A program made the translations under genes and the position numbers. DNA of 64,000 bases from Proteus sp. FME41 (GTDB lineage Bacteria > Pseudomonadota > Gammaproteobacteria > Enterobacterales > Enterobacteriaceae). Of this stretch, positions 50,499 through 60,466 are shown one piece after another (position 1 is the first letter of the stretch; every line of letters starts with the position of its first letter). The notes below the pieces were generated by a model. That model made no database searches. It saw only the letters and a list, made by a program, of their open reading frames with translations, and had not been told where the DNA came from. The stretch is taken from NCBI RefSeq assembly GCF_014897315.1, contig NZ_JABUYL010000009.1, positions 62,001-126,000 on the forward strand. Reading direction: 5' to 3'.

Positions 50499-51284
50499 AT
50501 GGACACAAAAATGATGCCAGCGCTGTTTATTGGACATGGTAGCCCAATGAATGTATTAGAAGATAATACATATACTCGCCTCTGGTCAAAATTAGGGGAA
50601 ACACTTCCTCAACCTAAAGCAATTTTAGTGATTTCAGCCCATTGGTATACAGATGGAACGTATGTCACTGCAATGTCAGAGCCAAAGACAATTCATGATT
50701 TTTATGGCTTTCCGCCTGAATTATATGCAATAGAATACCCAGCAAGAGGCTCTATAAGTTTAGCCGCACTGATTGAAGATCTGATTGATCCAATTAAATT
50801 AAAACTCGATATGGATCAATGGGGATTGGATCATGGCAGTTGGGGAATTCTAGAAAAAATGTACCCCAATGCGAATATTCCTGTTGTTCAATTAAGTATC
50901 GATGCACACCAATCAGCGCAATGGCATTATGAGTTGGGACAAAAGTTGGTTGAGCTACGCAAAGAAGGCGTGTTAATTATTGGTAGCGGTAATATCGTTC
51001 ACAATTTAAGAATGATGGACTGGCAAAATAGCGATGCAACACCTTATCCTTGGGCATTAGCCTTTAATGAGACAGTCGAAAACAGCTTACGAAGTGATAA
51101 TGTACCAGAAACATTATTTACGATTTTATCAACAGAAGAAGGGCGGTTGGCACATCCTACACCCGACCATTTTTTACCTGCGTTGTATTTATTAGGCTTA
51201 AAACAAGCGGGTGAAAAGGTAACAGTGCTGAATAATGATATTGTGAATAAATCACTAAGCATGATGACGTTTCAAATTGGATAA
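50499..51284 (+). CDS. ygiD: 4,5-DOPA-extradiol-dioxygenase-like protein YgiD
   Basis: 261 residues. LigB-type fold with metal ligands in FIGHGSPMN (His), SAHWYTDG and the DHGSWG and NIVHNLR motifs. E. coli YgiD opens the ring of L-DOPA with zinc or iron. ATG at 50499 is chosen by AAGAGG upstream. A terminator follows, so it is a single gene. Confidence 0.92.
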   Translation: MDTKMMPALFIGHGSPMNVLEDNTYTRLWSKLGETLPQPKAILVISAHWYTDGTYVTAMSEPKTIHDFYGFPPELYAIEYPARGSISLAALIEDLIDPIKLKLDMDQWGLDHGSWGILEKMYPNANIPVVQLSIDAHQSAQWHYELGQKLVELRKEGVLIIGSGNIVHNLRMMDWQNSDATPYPWALAFNETVENSLRSDNVPETLFTILSTEEGRLAHPTPDHFLPALYLLGLKQAGEKVTVLNNDIVNKSLSMMTFQIG

Positions 51285-51314
51285 AACCATCCAATAAAAC
51301 CTATTGATATAAAT

Positions 51315-51353
51315 AAAAGGCCAAATTCATTTTATAGAATTTGGCCTTTTTTA
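51315..51353 (+). terminator. Terminator of ygiD
   Basis: AAAAGGCCAAATTC pairs with GAATTTGGCCTTTT (14 bp, perfect) around an 8-nt loop, with more T. Confidence 0.92.
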
Positions 51354-51561
51354 TATTAAATATAATCTATCGACCCATTATATTTCCCTCGTTATTGATC
51401 TTTCCAATTTTCTATATAGATATAATAAATACATTTAACCTTTTGTTTGTATTGGTTTTATTTTTATTTGGTGAAAGATTTGATAAACTTCATAGCTATT
51501 AGATGAATGCTTTTTATATTTCTCTAAATAAGTTGATTATGTTTTTTGAATATTTTCCAGT

Positions 51562-51601
51562 TTGATGTTGATAATTATCTGCTCTACACTTATGCACATA
51601 A
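51562..51601 (+). promoter_or_regulatory. Promoter and operator of ccdAB
   Basis: -35 TTGATG (51562-51567) and -10 TACACT (51585-51590) are spaced by 17 bp. Directly after lies TTATG-CA-CATAA (51590-51601), then ACACATAA again at 51606-51613. CcdA-type antitoxins repress their own promoter at such palindromes. The 200 bp before it hold nothing I can name. Confidence 0.6.
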
Positions 51602-51626
51602 ATGATACACATAAATGGAGCTTATA

Positions 51627-51878
51627 ATGAAGACATTGGCAATGAGTAAAAAAGATAAACGAGGAGTTAATGTGTATCTAACCGTAAAATTGGTGGATGA
51701 AGCGCGAGAGCTTGGAATTAATTTATCAGCAACACTCGATCAAATGTTATCTGATGCCATTCGCGAAAAAAAGCGGGAGCTGTGGAAAGCGGAAAACAAA
51801 AACGGTATTCAAGCTCTTAATGAATTCGACCAGGAAATGGGGTTGTTTACTGATGACGATGAATATGGGGTTATTTAA
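51627..51878 (+). CDS. ccdA: CcdA-type antitoxin
   Basis: 83 residues. N-terminal ribbon-helix-helix DNA-binding part (KRGVNVYLTVKLVDEARELGI) and an unstructured acidic tail (NEFDQEMGLFTDDDEYGVI) that should wrap the toxin. ATG at 51627 is preferred because GGAG lies 7 bp before it; one at 51615 overlaps this site. Stop overlaps the toxin start by one base. Inserted between ygiD and ygiC. Confidence 0.9.
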   Translation: MKTLAMSKKDKRGVNVYLTVKLVDEARELGINLSATLDQMLSDAIREKKRELWKAENKNGIQALNEFDQEMGLFTDDDEYGVI

Positions 51879-52198
51879 TGTCTCAATACACAATATATCG
51901 TAATAAATCCCTTAAATCGAAAGAGCAGTACCCTTATTTTATTGATATTCAAAATGAACTATTAAGTGATATTGATTCTCGGGTCATTATTCCGATTACT
52001 CAGCTATCACATAAAAACTCTCAAATAGAGATATTGGTACCCGTTATTGAAATAGATAATCAGAAATATGTTGTTATGACGAAATCTATAACAGTCGTAG
52101 CAAAGAGTAAGCTAAGAACAGTTGATATTGTGTGTGTTAGACCTGAGATCCATACAGCAATAGTGTCTGCTATGGATATGATCATCTCTGGAATATAG
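51878..52198 (+). CDS. ccdB: CcdB-type gyrase toxin
   Basis: 106 residues, close in length to F-plasmid CcdB (101). Family strands YPYFIDIQNELL, RVIIPI and a C-terminal helix ending ISGI are visible. F CcdB poisons DNA gyrase at GyrA and its last three residues, Trp-Gly-Ile, matter for killing. Here the tail is Ser-Gly-Ile, so Trp is lost; chromosomal relatives may differ at this position, so toxicity is open. Coupled to ccdA by ATGA-type overlap. Confidence 0.88.
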   Translation: MSQYTIYRNKSLKSKEQYPYFIDIQNELLSDIDSRVIIPITQLSHKNSQIEILVPVIEIDNQKYVVMTKSITVVAKSKLRTVDIVCVRPEIHTAIVSAMDMIISGI

Positions 52199-52239
52199 TC
52201 TTATATTGAAATCATCAAAATAGAAAGCTATTTTGAATA

Positions 52240-52273
52240 AAAAAACACCTTACCACTAACAAGCAATAAGGTG
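52240..52273 (-). terminator. Terminator of ygiBC
   Basis: CACCTTA (52246-52252) pairs with TAAGGTG (52267-52273); T run on the reverse strand. Confidence 0.65.
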
Positions 52274-52297
52274 CTCAATATAATTTTAAGATTTCTA

Positions 52298-53461
52298 TCA
52301 ATCTAAAATAATATGTGGATAGAAGCGTGAGAGATCTTGCGTGATAAGCTCTCTATCTTCTCTAATGCAAATACCTGCGGATTGATCGTTAACCAGCCAG
52401 CTACCAATTAATGTATAACTATCACCAAATTTTGGCAGTGGATGGAAATCTTGAACAATAAAGCCTTCTTCACCGTAAGGGCCATCTGCGACAGCAATAT
52501 CCTTGCCGTTTTCAACAATACGAATATTTGCACCTTCACGTGAAAACAGTGGCTTGATAACATAACGCGATAATGAATCAGGCGCTTTACCATCATAGAA
52601 ATAAGCAGGGAGCAGATTAGGGTGATTAGGGAACATCTCCCAAAGCATTGGCAGTAATGCTTTATTTGAGATAATGCTCTTCCAAGAAGGCTCTAACCAA
52701 CGAATACCTGCATCAGCCAGCTTGGTTGAGAAGTCTTCACGGAACATAAATTCCCAAGGATAAAGCTTAAACATATTGCTGATTATCTGATCTTGCAGAT
52801 CAGTTAACTCACCACGCTCACCTAAACCCAGATCTTCAATAAAGACAAAATCAGTTGTGACTTGCGCTTCTTCAGCACAATCTTGTAAATATTGAACGGT
52901 GCCACGATCTTCTTCAGTATCTTGGCAGCAAGACATATGGAGATAACGCATTCCGTATTGATCACGAAGCTCAGCAAAACGATCAATCAGCTTTTCTTGA
53001 ATGCTATTAAACTGATCGGCATTTTGCGGTAAACGGCCTGCATTAACTTGATCTTCAAGCCAAATCCATTGAAAAAAAGCAGACTCATACAGTGATGTAG
53101 GAGTGTCCGCATTATTTTCTAATAGTTTGGCTGGGCTTTTACCGTCATACGCTAAATCAAGACGTGAATAGAGTGAAGGCTGAGATGATTTCCATGAGTC
53201 ACGTACAAAATCCCAGCAATGGCGAGGAATTTGAAAGCGCGTCAGCAACTCTTCACTGTTTGCCACTTTATCAGCGACTTGTAAACACATCTGATGAAGT
53301 TCTTCCGTAGTTTCTTCTAGGGTTTCAACTTCTTCCATTGAGAATTGATAATAAGCATCTTCAGACCAATAAGGCTCGCCATACATTGTATGGAAGTTAA
53401 AGCCGAATTCGGAGGCCTTTTCACGCCAATCTGGGCGTTCAATAATTTGTTCACGTTTCAT
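52298..53461 (-). CDS. ygiC: Glutathionylspermidine synthase-like ATP-grasp protein YgiC
   Basis: 387 residues, close to E. coli YgiC (386). It resembles the synthetase half of glutathionylspermidine synthase: [14 protein letters not shown] is the ATP-binding strand and [19 protein letters not shown] is a shared motif. No amidase half. The exact product is unknown. It follows ygiB by 8 bp. Confidence 0.92.
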   Translation of the reverse strand: MKREQIIERPDWREKASEFGFNFHTMYGEPYWSEDAYYQFSMEEVETLEETTEELHQMCLQVADKVANSEELLTRFQIPRHCWDFVRDSWKSSQPSLYSRLDLAYDGKSPAKLLENNADTPTSLYESAFFQWIWLEDQVNAGRLPQNADQFNSIQEKLIDRFAELRDQYGMRYLHMSCCQDTEEDRGTVQYLQDCAEEAQVTTDFVFIEDLGLGERGELTDLQDQIISNMFKLYPWEFMFREDFSTKLADAGIRWLEPSWKSIISNKALLPMLWEMFPNHPNLLPAYFYDGKAPDSLSRYVIKPLFSREGANIRIVENGKDIAVADGPYGEEGFIVQDFHPLPKFGDSYTLIGSWLVNDQSAGICIREDRELITQDLSRFYPHIILD

Positions 53462-53469
53462 GGTGTTGA

Positions 53470-54189
53470 TTAACCACCTGAACGATAAGAAGATGAACCG
53501 GTTGAGCTGCGGTTATTATTAGTTGCACTGGTACGTTGTGCAGCTGCTTGGCGTGAAACCGTATTACCAAAGCCACCACGTGTTACTGTTGATGTTGTCG
53601 ATGGTTTCGGTGTCATTGCCGTTTTTGGCACGTTCATCTGACGACCGCCCACGGCTGGGCCATAGTTACGACCTGTCGCATCCACAAATTTACCATTTGC
53701 TGGGCTTGTTGGGTTACGAGAACTAAACAGAGGCTGAGAAGCACCACCGCCCATCATTCTACCCATCATATAGCCTGCCATTAATGGCATAAAGAAGCTA
53801 CCACCGGAGTTAGCTTGTGCCATTTGTGAGCTGTCTGGGTTGAGGTTATTGGCATTTTCAGTACTCACTGGTTGCCCATCAATAGAGGCAGTTTGTGTAC
53901 ACTGTGCATCACCAAATTCGGCAACGCAGTCTTCTAAGGTGGCATATTTAGGTGCGGTACGTTGTGCTTCTTGCAATGCGGTGCGATAAGAGTCTTCACA
54001 TTGCGCGGCTTGTGAAGGATTCGCTTGAGCACATTCTTGTGCGTTCATATACAGTGAAACTGTTTCATCGCTCTCTTCACAACCTGAAAGCGCGAATACA
54101 GCAGTGATGGCGATTGCAACAGGCGCCAGACGATAAGGGCGGAATGCTTTACGAAAAGCATCACGATTAATCGCTTTGGTACGTTTCAT
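53470..54189 (-). CDS. ygiB: DUF1190 family lipoprotein-like protein YgiB
   Basis: 239 residues. The N-terminus has a hydrophobic segment ending in ALSGC (lipobox-like), after a basic stretch. The centre has [19 protein letters not shown] and [16 protein letters not shown]. The tail is rich in Ser, Thr, Arg and Gly. Start at 54189 by homology with YgiB (MKRTKxI). Paired with ygiC in most enterobacteria; function unknown. Confidence 0.9.
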   Translation of the reverse strand: MKRTKAINRDAFRKAFRPYRLAPVAIAITAVFALSGCEESDETVSLYMNAQECAQANPSQAAQCEDSYRTALQEAQRTAPKYATLEDCVAEFGDAQCTQTASIDGQPVSTENANNLNPDSSQMAQANSGGSFFMPLMAGYMMGRMMGGGASQPLFSSRNPTSPANGKFVDATGRNYGPAVGGRQMNVPKTAMTPKPSTTSTVTRGGFGNTVSRQAAAQRTSATNNNRSSTGSSSYRSGG

Positions 54190-54460
54190 TGGCATATTGG
54201 TAAGATCCATTAAAAGTAAAACGTTCAAAATAAAAGCTAGGATAGGTTAAATAGTTTAGAAAATAAATAAGAAACGCCTAATCATCAGGGATAACCAGAA
54301 ATTTGTGATCTTTATAAGGTTAACGGTAATGAAACTAGGGAAATTCTCTCTTTTTAACCTAATTGTAATTAAGGTATTTGTTAATACAAGAATATAGAGA
54401 TGGTGAGATCTTAATTTAATCCATAACACTATATCTTATGTGAAGAGAAAGCATAAAAAA
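54190..54460. other. Gap between tolC terminator and ygiB
   Basis: About 270 bp that should hold the ygiBC promoter. Apart from AT-rich DNA I see no clear operator or gene. Confidence 0.4.
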
Positions 54461-54492
54461 AACCGCTTATCAGTGTATTGCTGAAAGCGGCT
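54461..54492 (-). terminator. Terminator of tolC
   Basis: AACCGCTTATCAG (54461-54473) pairs with CTGAAAGCGGCTT (54481-54493) with one mismatch and a 7-nt loop; T run follows on the reverse strand. Confidence 0.88.
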
Positions 54493-54523
54493 TTTTATCA
54501 GTGATTAATCTCTTAACCCACGA

Positions 54524-55921
54524 TTAAGGTGCGACGTTAATTGCTGGGCTTGTTAAGGGGCGAATAATGTTATCTGGAGATGTTGAAACCTCTTCACCCA
54601 GCGTATTATTCAGCTGAATTAAGTCATTTTCGTTTAATGTGCCACGAGCATATTCAATATTGAGTTGGTTAATTAAATAGTCGTAACGTGCATTTGATAA
54701 CTTCTGTTTTGCATCATAAAGTGTAGTGGTTGCATTCAATACATCAACGATAGTACGAGTACCAACTTGGTAGCCCGCTTCTGTTGCATCTAATGAACTT
54801 TGTGCAGAAACAACAACTTGTTGATAGGCTTTAATGCTACTGATTGATGCAGAAATATTGTTGTAAGAAGAACGTGCGATTTGGACAATAGAACGATAGA
54901 CCGATTCGAGTTGTTCGCTTGCGCTAGTAAAGCCATATTGTGCTTGCTCAACTTGAGAGCTTGTTCTGCCACCAGTGTATAATGGAATGCTGACTGACAG
55001 GCCAATACTATTTTGGCCACTGTAACTATTACGGCTATTACCGACTGTTGCAGGAGGTAATGCGCTACCATGACTGTGGCTATTAGAGACCCCTGTTGAG
55101 GCATTTAAGTCTACAGTAGGTAAATGGCCTGATTGCGCTAAACGAATATTTTCGCGCGCTAAATCTTGGCCTAAACGTGCGCTTAATAAACTTAAGTTAC
55201 GCTCTTCTGCGTCTTTTAGCAGTTTTTCAATGGAATCGGGTGATGTTGTTGAAAAACGGTCGATTTTTAGTGACGCAAGATTAATGTAATAGATACCACT
55301 GACTTGGCGCAGTTTTTCTAAAGCATTATCTAATTGGTTACGACCCGCCACTTCTTGTGCCAGCACGCTATCATAATTTGCACGCGCATTTTGTACGTCA
55401 GTGATCGCCACTAAACCCACGTTAAAACGTTGAGTTGTTTGATCTAACTGACGATAAACTTGCTCTTTTTGCGCTTCAATAAATGACAGTGAATCAATAG
55501 CACGTAAAACATCAAAATAAGCCGTTGCTGTATCTAAAATCAGCTTTTGCTGACTTGTTTGATAAGTCACATCGCTCATGCCCGCTGTTTTTTCTTGCAT
55601 GTTTAATTGGCGCCATAAAGACATATTAAACACACTTTGCGTCAGTGTTAAACTTGCACCAATAGAATTAGACTCGGTGTCTCTCGCATCGCGATAGCCA
55701 CTTTTATAATCAGCAGATGCACCTAATCCTAATTGAGGTAATAATGAGCCACGGGCCTCATTGATTTTTTCAAAAGCTTGATTTCGTTCAGCTAATGACT
55801 TACGTAACTCAGGGTTACTGTCTTTTGCTTTTTGATAAACTTGAAGCAGATCCTCAGCCTGACTTGCAGTGCTGAATCCTGCCAAACTCATCGTGACCAA
55901 AAGAGAGAGCAGTTTTTTCAT
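54524..55921 (-). CDS. tolC: Outer membrane channel TolC
   Basis: 465 residues. Signal peptide cleaved after SQA. Two repeated halves each with long coiled-coil helices, as in the TolC trimer: first with LLQVYQKAKDSNPELRKS, second around RNLSLLSARLGQDLARE. It is the exit duct of AcrAB-type pumps and type I secretion. ATG at 55921 is chosen because AAGGAATTAAA precedes it and the signal peptide fits. Confidence 0.97.
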   Translation of the reverse strand: MKKLLSLLVTMSLAGFSTASQAEDLLQVYQKAKDSNPELRKSLAERNQAFEKINEARGSLLPQLGLGASADYKSGYRDARDTESNSIGASLTLTQSVFNMSLWRQLNMQEKTAGMSDVTYQTSQQKLILDTATAYFDVLRAIDSLSFIEAQKEQVYRQLDQTTQRFNVGLVAITDVQNARANYDSVLAQEVAGRNQLDNALEKLRQVSGIYYINLASLKIDRFSTTSPDSIEKLLKDAEERNLSLLSARLGQDLARENIRLAQSGHLPTVDLNASTGVSNSHSHGSALPPATVGNSRNSYSGQNSIGLSVSIPLYTGGRTSSQVEQAQYGFTSASEQLESVYRSIVQIARSSYNNISASISSIKAYQQVVVSAQSSLDATEAGYQVGTRTIVDVLNATTTLYDAKQKLSNARYDYLINQLNIEYARGTLNENDLIQLNNTLGEEVSTSPDNIIRPLTSPAINVAP

Positions 55922-56134
55922 TTTAATTCCTTGTTGCAACAGTTTCGCTGAGTTGCCTCTGTTAATCTTGATTGGGGATAATTCTAGCAGATTGTTTCCC
56001 TAAGTAGGGGTAGCCATTTGTGCCATATCCTTTTATTTTAGATTAACTTTACATGAATTGTTGGCAAAATTCTTTAAATCTGTATTAAACGTAAGCAATA
56101 AAAAGACTCTTAAATATAACTTAAGGAACATTGT

Positions 56135-56770
56135 ATGAAGAAAAGGGAAAATATACCATTTTTATATGGTCAGAATGCGGTGGAATTGCTAGGTAAACGA
56201 GATTTATACAAAGGCTTTTTCCGCATGACGGAATACCGCTTTAAACACCGCTTATTTGAAGGGGGATGGAGTGAAGAGGTCAAAAGAGAAGTTTTTGAAC
56301 GTGGTCATGCTGGCGTTTTACTGGCTTATGATCCCAAACGTGATGAAGTCGTCTTAATTGAGCAAATTCGTATTCCTGCGTATGAAACCAGTGAGACACC
56401 TTGGTTACTTGAAGTCGTTGCTGGCATGGTTGAGCCGGGTGAAAGCCCAGAAGAGGTTGTCAGACGTGAAGCGCAAGAAGAAGCGGGTGTTGATGTTGGA
56501 CGATGTGAGCCTATTATTAGTTACCTTTCAAGCCCTGGAGGCACAACAGAACGAATGCATGTGTATGTGGGGGAAGTGGATGCGACAACAGCAAAAGGTA
56601 TTCATGGCTTAGCGTGTGAAAATGAAGATATTCGCGTTCATGTGGTCAGTAGAGAGCAGGCCTATCAGTGGGTTGAAGAGGGGACTATTGATAATGCCGC
56701 GTCTGTCATCGCTCTACAATGGTTACAGCTTCACCATGTCGCATTAAGAAAGCGTTGGTCGGTAATTTAA
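56135..56770 (+). CDS. nudF: ADP-ribose pyrophosphatase NudF
   Basis: 211 residues. Intact Nudix box (GMVEPGESPEEVVRREAQEEAG) from about residue 97. Splits ADP-ribose to AMP and ribose 5-phosphate. Divergent from tolC as in E. coli. It contrasts with the degenerate Nudix regulator at 844-1557. yqiB, which follows nudF in E. coli, is missing: the next 226 bp hold no gene. Confidence 0.95.
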   Translation: MKKRENIPFLYGQNAVELLGKRDLYKGFFRMTEYRFKHRLFEGGWSEEVKREVFERGHAGVLLAYDPKRDEVVLIEQIRIPAYETSETPWLLEVVAGMVEPGESPEEVVRREAQEEAGVDVGRCEPIISYLSSPGGTTERMHVYVGEVDATTAKGIHGLACENEDIRVHVVSREQAYQWVEEGTIDNAASVIALQWLQLHHVALRKRWSVI

Positions 56771-56996
56771 TGCATGAATAAACGGTTAAAGGGTGTTTTT
56801 AACGATATTATCAAGTAGAGTAACTATCTCTAAGTCTACGATATCAAATGAATTAAACTGTAAAATGAAGTGGAAAAAACGTGATTGAAAGCGAGAATAT
56901 TTCTCACTAATCTTTTGAAATGTGTATTGGTTGGCAGATCTTTACTACGAAAATACGTTAATATAACGGCTAATGAGAGTGAAACAAGGAAACCTT

Positions 56997-57836
56997 TTGG
57001 AAAGCCAGCTTGAATTATCGGTGGAACACAAAAACACCGTAAGAATATTACAAATCACAGACACCCACCTCTTTGCGAATGTGGAAGATACTCTGCTGGG
57101 CATTAATACCTATTCTAGCTATCACGCTGTATTAAATGCGATTAAACAGCAGGGACTTGAAGTTGACTTGATTGTTGCGACAGGTGATTTAGTTCAAGAC
57201 CAAACCTTTGAAGCTTATCAGCATTTTGCTGAGGGCATTGCGACGTTAACACCGCCTTGTGTTTGGTTGCCGGGTAATCATGACTATCAACCTGCAATGA
57301 TTGATGCTTTAAATCAAGCAGGTATTTTGTCAGCAAAACAAGTGTTGATTGGTGATAATTGGCAAATGCTATTGTTAGATAGCCAAATTCAAGGCGTTCC
57401 TCATGGTGAGTTATCGGACTGTCAGCTTGATTGGCTAACACGTTGCCTTGAAAGTCAAAAACACAGAGATACGATTATCTTGTTGCATCACCATCCTATG
57501 GCATCGGGTTGCACTTGGCTAGATCAACACAGCTTAAGAAATTCTCAAGAACTGGCTGAGCGTTTAAAAGGCCATTCTCAGGTGAAAATGATGTTGTGTG
57601 GTCATATTCATCAAGAAATGGATGAAATGTGGAATGGTATCCGTTTACTGGCAACCCCCTCAACGTGCATTCAGTTTCGCCCTCATTGTACTAATTTTAC
57701 GTTAGATGATGTTTCTCCCGGCTGGCGTTATTTAGAAATGTCGCTTTCTTCTGATAAAAAAGGCAATGTTGAAACACAAGTGTATCGTTTAGCTGGCACT
57801 GAATTTTGCCCAGATCTTAATGCAGAAGGCTATTAA
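56997..57836 (+). CDS. cpdA: 3',5'-cyclic-AMP phosphodiesterase CpdA
   Basis: 279 residues from a TTG. Metallophosphatase motifs: DTHLF, GDLVQD, GNHDYQP, HHHP and GHIHQE. The frame opens with an ATG at 56973, but AAGGAAACC sits 4-12 bp before the TTG at 56997, and the E. coli gene also starts MES from TTG at this place. Weak starts keep its level low, which fits its role of removing cAMP. Confidence 0.92.
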   Translation: MESQLELSVEHKNTVRILQITDTHLFANVEDTLLGINTYSSYHAVLNAIKQQGLEVDLIVATGDLVQDQTFEAYQHFAEGIATLTPPCVWLPGNHDYQPAMIDALNQAGILSAKQVLIGDNWQMLLLDSQIQGVPHGELSDCQLDWLTRCLESQKHRDTIILLHHHPMASGCTWLDQHSLRNSQELAERLKGHSQVKMMLCGHIHQEMDEMWNGIRLLATPSTCIQFRPHCTNFTLDDVSPGWRYLEMSLSSDKKGNVETQVYRLAGTEFCPDLNAEGY

Positions 57837-57839
57837 GTT

Positions 57840-58415
57840 ATGCCTCGTATTCTTTATTTGCATGGTTTCAATAGCTCACCTAAATCAGCTAAAGCGCAAG
57901 CTTTTCGTCAATGGCTTGAAATTGCCCATCCAGAAATTGAGTTACTCGTGCCTCAATTACCGCCTTATCCTCAAGAAGCCGCTCTGCTGATTGGCAAATT
58001 AGTTAAAGAAAGTGCGGGTGATAAATGTGGGCTGGTGGGGTCGTCTCTCGGCGGCTATTTATCTATTTGGTTATCTCAACGTTTTGGTTTACCTGCGGTA
58101 GTTGTTAATCCCGCGATTCGTCCTTTTGATTTACTTCAAAATTTTCTTGGCGAAAATGAAAATCCTTATACACATCAAAAATATAGATTAGAATCTCATC
58201 ATATAGATGAATTACTCGCCTTGCGTATTCCCTCAATTACCTCACCTGAACTTATTTGGTTGCTTCAACAAACTGGAGATGAAATACTTGATTATCGTCA
58301 AGCTGTCTCATATCTTGGCGCGTGTAGGCAAACCGTAGAAGCAAATGGAAACCATGCTTTTGTTGGTTTCGAGCGTTTTTTTCCAGAAATTATTCAGTTT
58401 TTAAAGGTAATTTAG
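57840..58415 (+). CDS. yqiA: Esterase YqiA
   Basis: 191 residues. Alpha/beta hydrolase with [15 protein letters not shown] near the start and nucleophile elbow [10 protein letters not shown]; a late His in NGNHAF. Small esterase of palmitoyl-CoA and p-nitrophenyl esters in E. coli. It lies 3 bp after cpdA and before parE, in the conserved order. Confidence 0.93.
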   Translation: MPRILYLHGFNSSPKSAKAQAFRQWLEIAHPEIELLVPQLPPYPQEAALLIGKLVKESAGDKCGLVGSSLGGYLSIWLSQRFGLPAVVVNPAIRPFDLLQNFLGENENPYTHQKYRLESHHIDELLALRIPSITSPELIWLLQQTGDEILDYRQAVSYLGACRQTVEANGNHAFVGFERFFPEIIQFLKVI

Positions 58416-58538
58416 CCTTTCGGCCGATTAACCTGTAAAACGTAGGTTGATGTATTTACCCGAAAATTAATATCATATTACCGCTAACACCTGTTATTAT
58501 AAACAGTATTCTCTAACAGTGAACCGCAGATTAAAACA

Positions 58539-60434
58539 ATGACTCAATCAAGTTATAATGCAAAGGATATTGAGGTTCTTAATGGTCTAGAGCCAGTACG
58601 TCGTCGTCCTGGCATGTACACTGATACCTCTAGACCGAACCATTTGGCACAGGAAGTGATAGACAATAGCGTGGACGAGGCACTTGCGGGGCACGCATCG
58701 AAGGTCGATGTCATTTTATATGAAGACCAATCTATCGAAGTTATCGATAACGGGCGAGGAATGCCTGTCGATATTCATCCTGAACTTAACGTTTCTGCTA
58801 TCGAGTTGATCCTCGCCCATCTTCATGCCGGAGGAAAATTCTCTAATAAAAATTACCAATTTTCTGGCGGATTACATGGTGTTGGGATCTCCGTCGTTAA
58901 TGCCCTGTCTAAGCGCATTGAAGTCACCGTTCGTCGTGATGGCAAAATCTATCAAATTGCCTTTGAAAATGGTGAAAAAGTTGAAGAACTTCACGAAATA
59001 GGAACTTGCGCTAAACGTGATACAGGAACAAGTGTCCATTTTTGGCCTGATGTCTCGTATTTTGATGTTCCTCGCTTTTCGTCCAAAAGCTTGTCGCATG
59101 TACTAAAAGCGAAAGCTGTATTGTGTCCCGGCGTGAATGTCTCTTTTGTTGATAAAGTGAATAACACTCAAGAAAATTGGTGTTATGCAGATGGTTTAAC
59201 GGATTATTTAAGTGAAGCAGTAGCAGAGTTTATTCGCCTTCCAGAAGAGCCCTTTACGGGAAAATTTGTCGGTGATAATGAAGCCGTCGAGTGGGCGATG
59301 TTATGGCTACCTGAAGGCGGTGATTTACTCACAGAAAGTTATGTTAACTTAATACCAACTGTTCAAGGTGGTACGCACGTAAATGGTTTACGCCAAGGCG
59401 TGTTAGATGCAATGCGTGAATTTTGTGAATTCCGTAATTTGCTACCAAGAGGGATTAAATTAACTGCAGATGATACATGGGAACGTTGTGCTTATGTATT
59501 GTCAGTGAAAATGCAAGATCCCCAATTTGCAGGGCAAACCAAAGAGCGTTTGTCATCAAGACAAACCAGTGCGTTTGTGGCGAGTGCAGTAAAAAATGCC
59601 TTTAGCTTATGGCTGAACCAAAATGTTCAAGTGGGTGAATTACTCGCTGATATGGCCATCAGTAGCGCGCAACGCCGTATGCGTGCAGCAAAAAAAGTGG
59701 TAAGGAAGAAACTCACTTCAGGGCCTGCATTACCAGGGAAATTAGCGGATTGCTCATCTCAAGATTTACGCTATACCGAACTGTTTTTAGTTGAAGGGGA
59801 CTCCGCAGGGGGCTCGGCTAAGCAAGCACGAGATCGCGAGTATCAGGCAATTATGCCGCTACGAGGTAAAATCCTAAATACATGGGAAGTCTCTTCTGAT
59901 GAAGTGTTAGCATCACAAGAGGTACATGATATTTCTGTAGCCATTGGTATGGACCCTGATAGCGACGATTTAAGCCAATTACGTTACGGTAAAGTGTGTA
60001 TTCTTGCGGATGCGGACTCTGATGGCTTACATATTGCCACTTTATTGTGTGCGTTATTTGTTCGCCATTTCCCTGCACTTGTTAAGCAAGGACATGTTTA
60101 TATGGCAATGCCGCCACTTTACCGTATTGATTTAGGTAAAGAAGTTCATTATGCCCTTGATGAATCAGAAAAAAATGCCATTTTACAATGCTTAAGCCGT
60201 AAGAAAGGGAAACCTAATGTACAGCGTTTTAAAGGGTTGGGAGAGATGAATCCACTTCAACTGCGCGAAACGACACTTGATCCTAATACACGTCGTTTAG
60301 TGCAATTGGTGATTGATGACGAAAATTATCAAGAAACCTTAGGCATGATGGATATGTTATTAGCAAAAAAACGCTCTGAAGATCGCCGAAATTGGTTACA
60401 AGAAAAAGGCGATGAAGTTGACATCGAAGTGTAA
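58539..60434 (+). CDS. parE: DNA topoisomerase IV subunit B, ParE
   Basis: 631 residues as usual. GHKL ATPase domain with EVIDNSVDEALAG, GRGMPVDIH and GGLHGVGISVVNALS, then transducer, then TOPRIM domain with LVEGDSAGGSAKQARD and DADSDGLHIATLL. Works with ParC to unlink daughter chromosomes. It ends 32 bp before parC. Confidence 0.98.
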   Translation: MTQSSYNAKDIEVLNGLEPVRRRPGMYTDTSRPNHLAQEVIDNSVDEALAGHASKVDVILYEDQSIEVIDNGRGMPVDIHPELNVSAIELILAHLHAGGKFSNKNYQFSGGLHGVGISVVNALSKRIEVTVRRDGKIYQIAFENGEKVEELHEIGTCAKRDTGTSVHFWPDVSYFDVPRFSSKSLSHVLKAKAVLCPGVNVSFVDKVNNTQENWCYADGLTDYLSEAVAEFIRLPEEPFTGKFVGDNEAVEWAMLWLPEGGDLLTESYVNLIPTVQGGTHVNGLRQGVLDAMREFCEFRNLLPRGIKLTADDTWERCAYVLSVKMQDPQFAGQTKERLSSRQTSAFVASAVKNAFSLWLNQNVQVGELLADMAISSAQRRMRAAKKVVRKKLTSGPALPGKLADCSSQDLRYTELFLVEGDSAGGSAKQARDREYQAIMPLRGKILNTWEVSSDEVLASQEVHDISVAIGMDPDSDDLSQLRYGKVCILADADSDGLHIATLLCALFVRHFPALVKQGHVYMAMPPLYRIDLGKEVHYALDESEKNAILQCLSRKKGKPNVQRFKGLGEMNPLQLRETTLDPNTRRLVQLVIDDENYQETLGMMDMLLAKKRSEDRRNWLQEKGDEVDIEV

Positions 60435-60466
60435 TGGATACCATAAGAGTCTGAGGAAAATATTTA

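Noticed and set aside
51285-52300. Mobile element carrying ccdAB
   Set aside because: No transposase, integrase, terminal repeats or target duplication could be seen around the pair.
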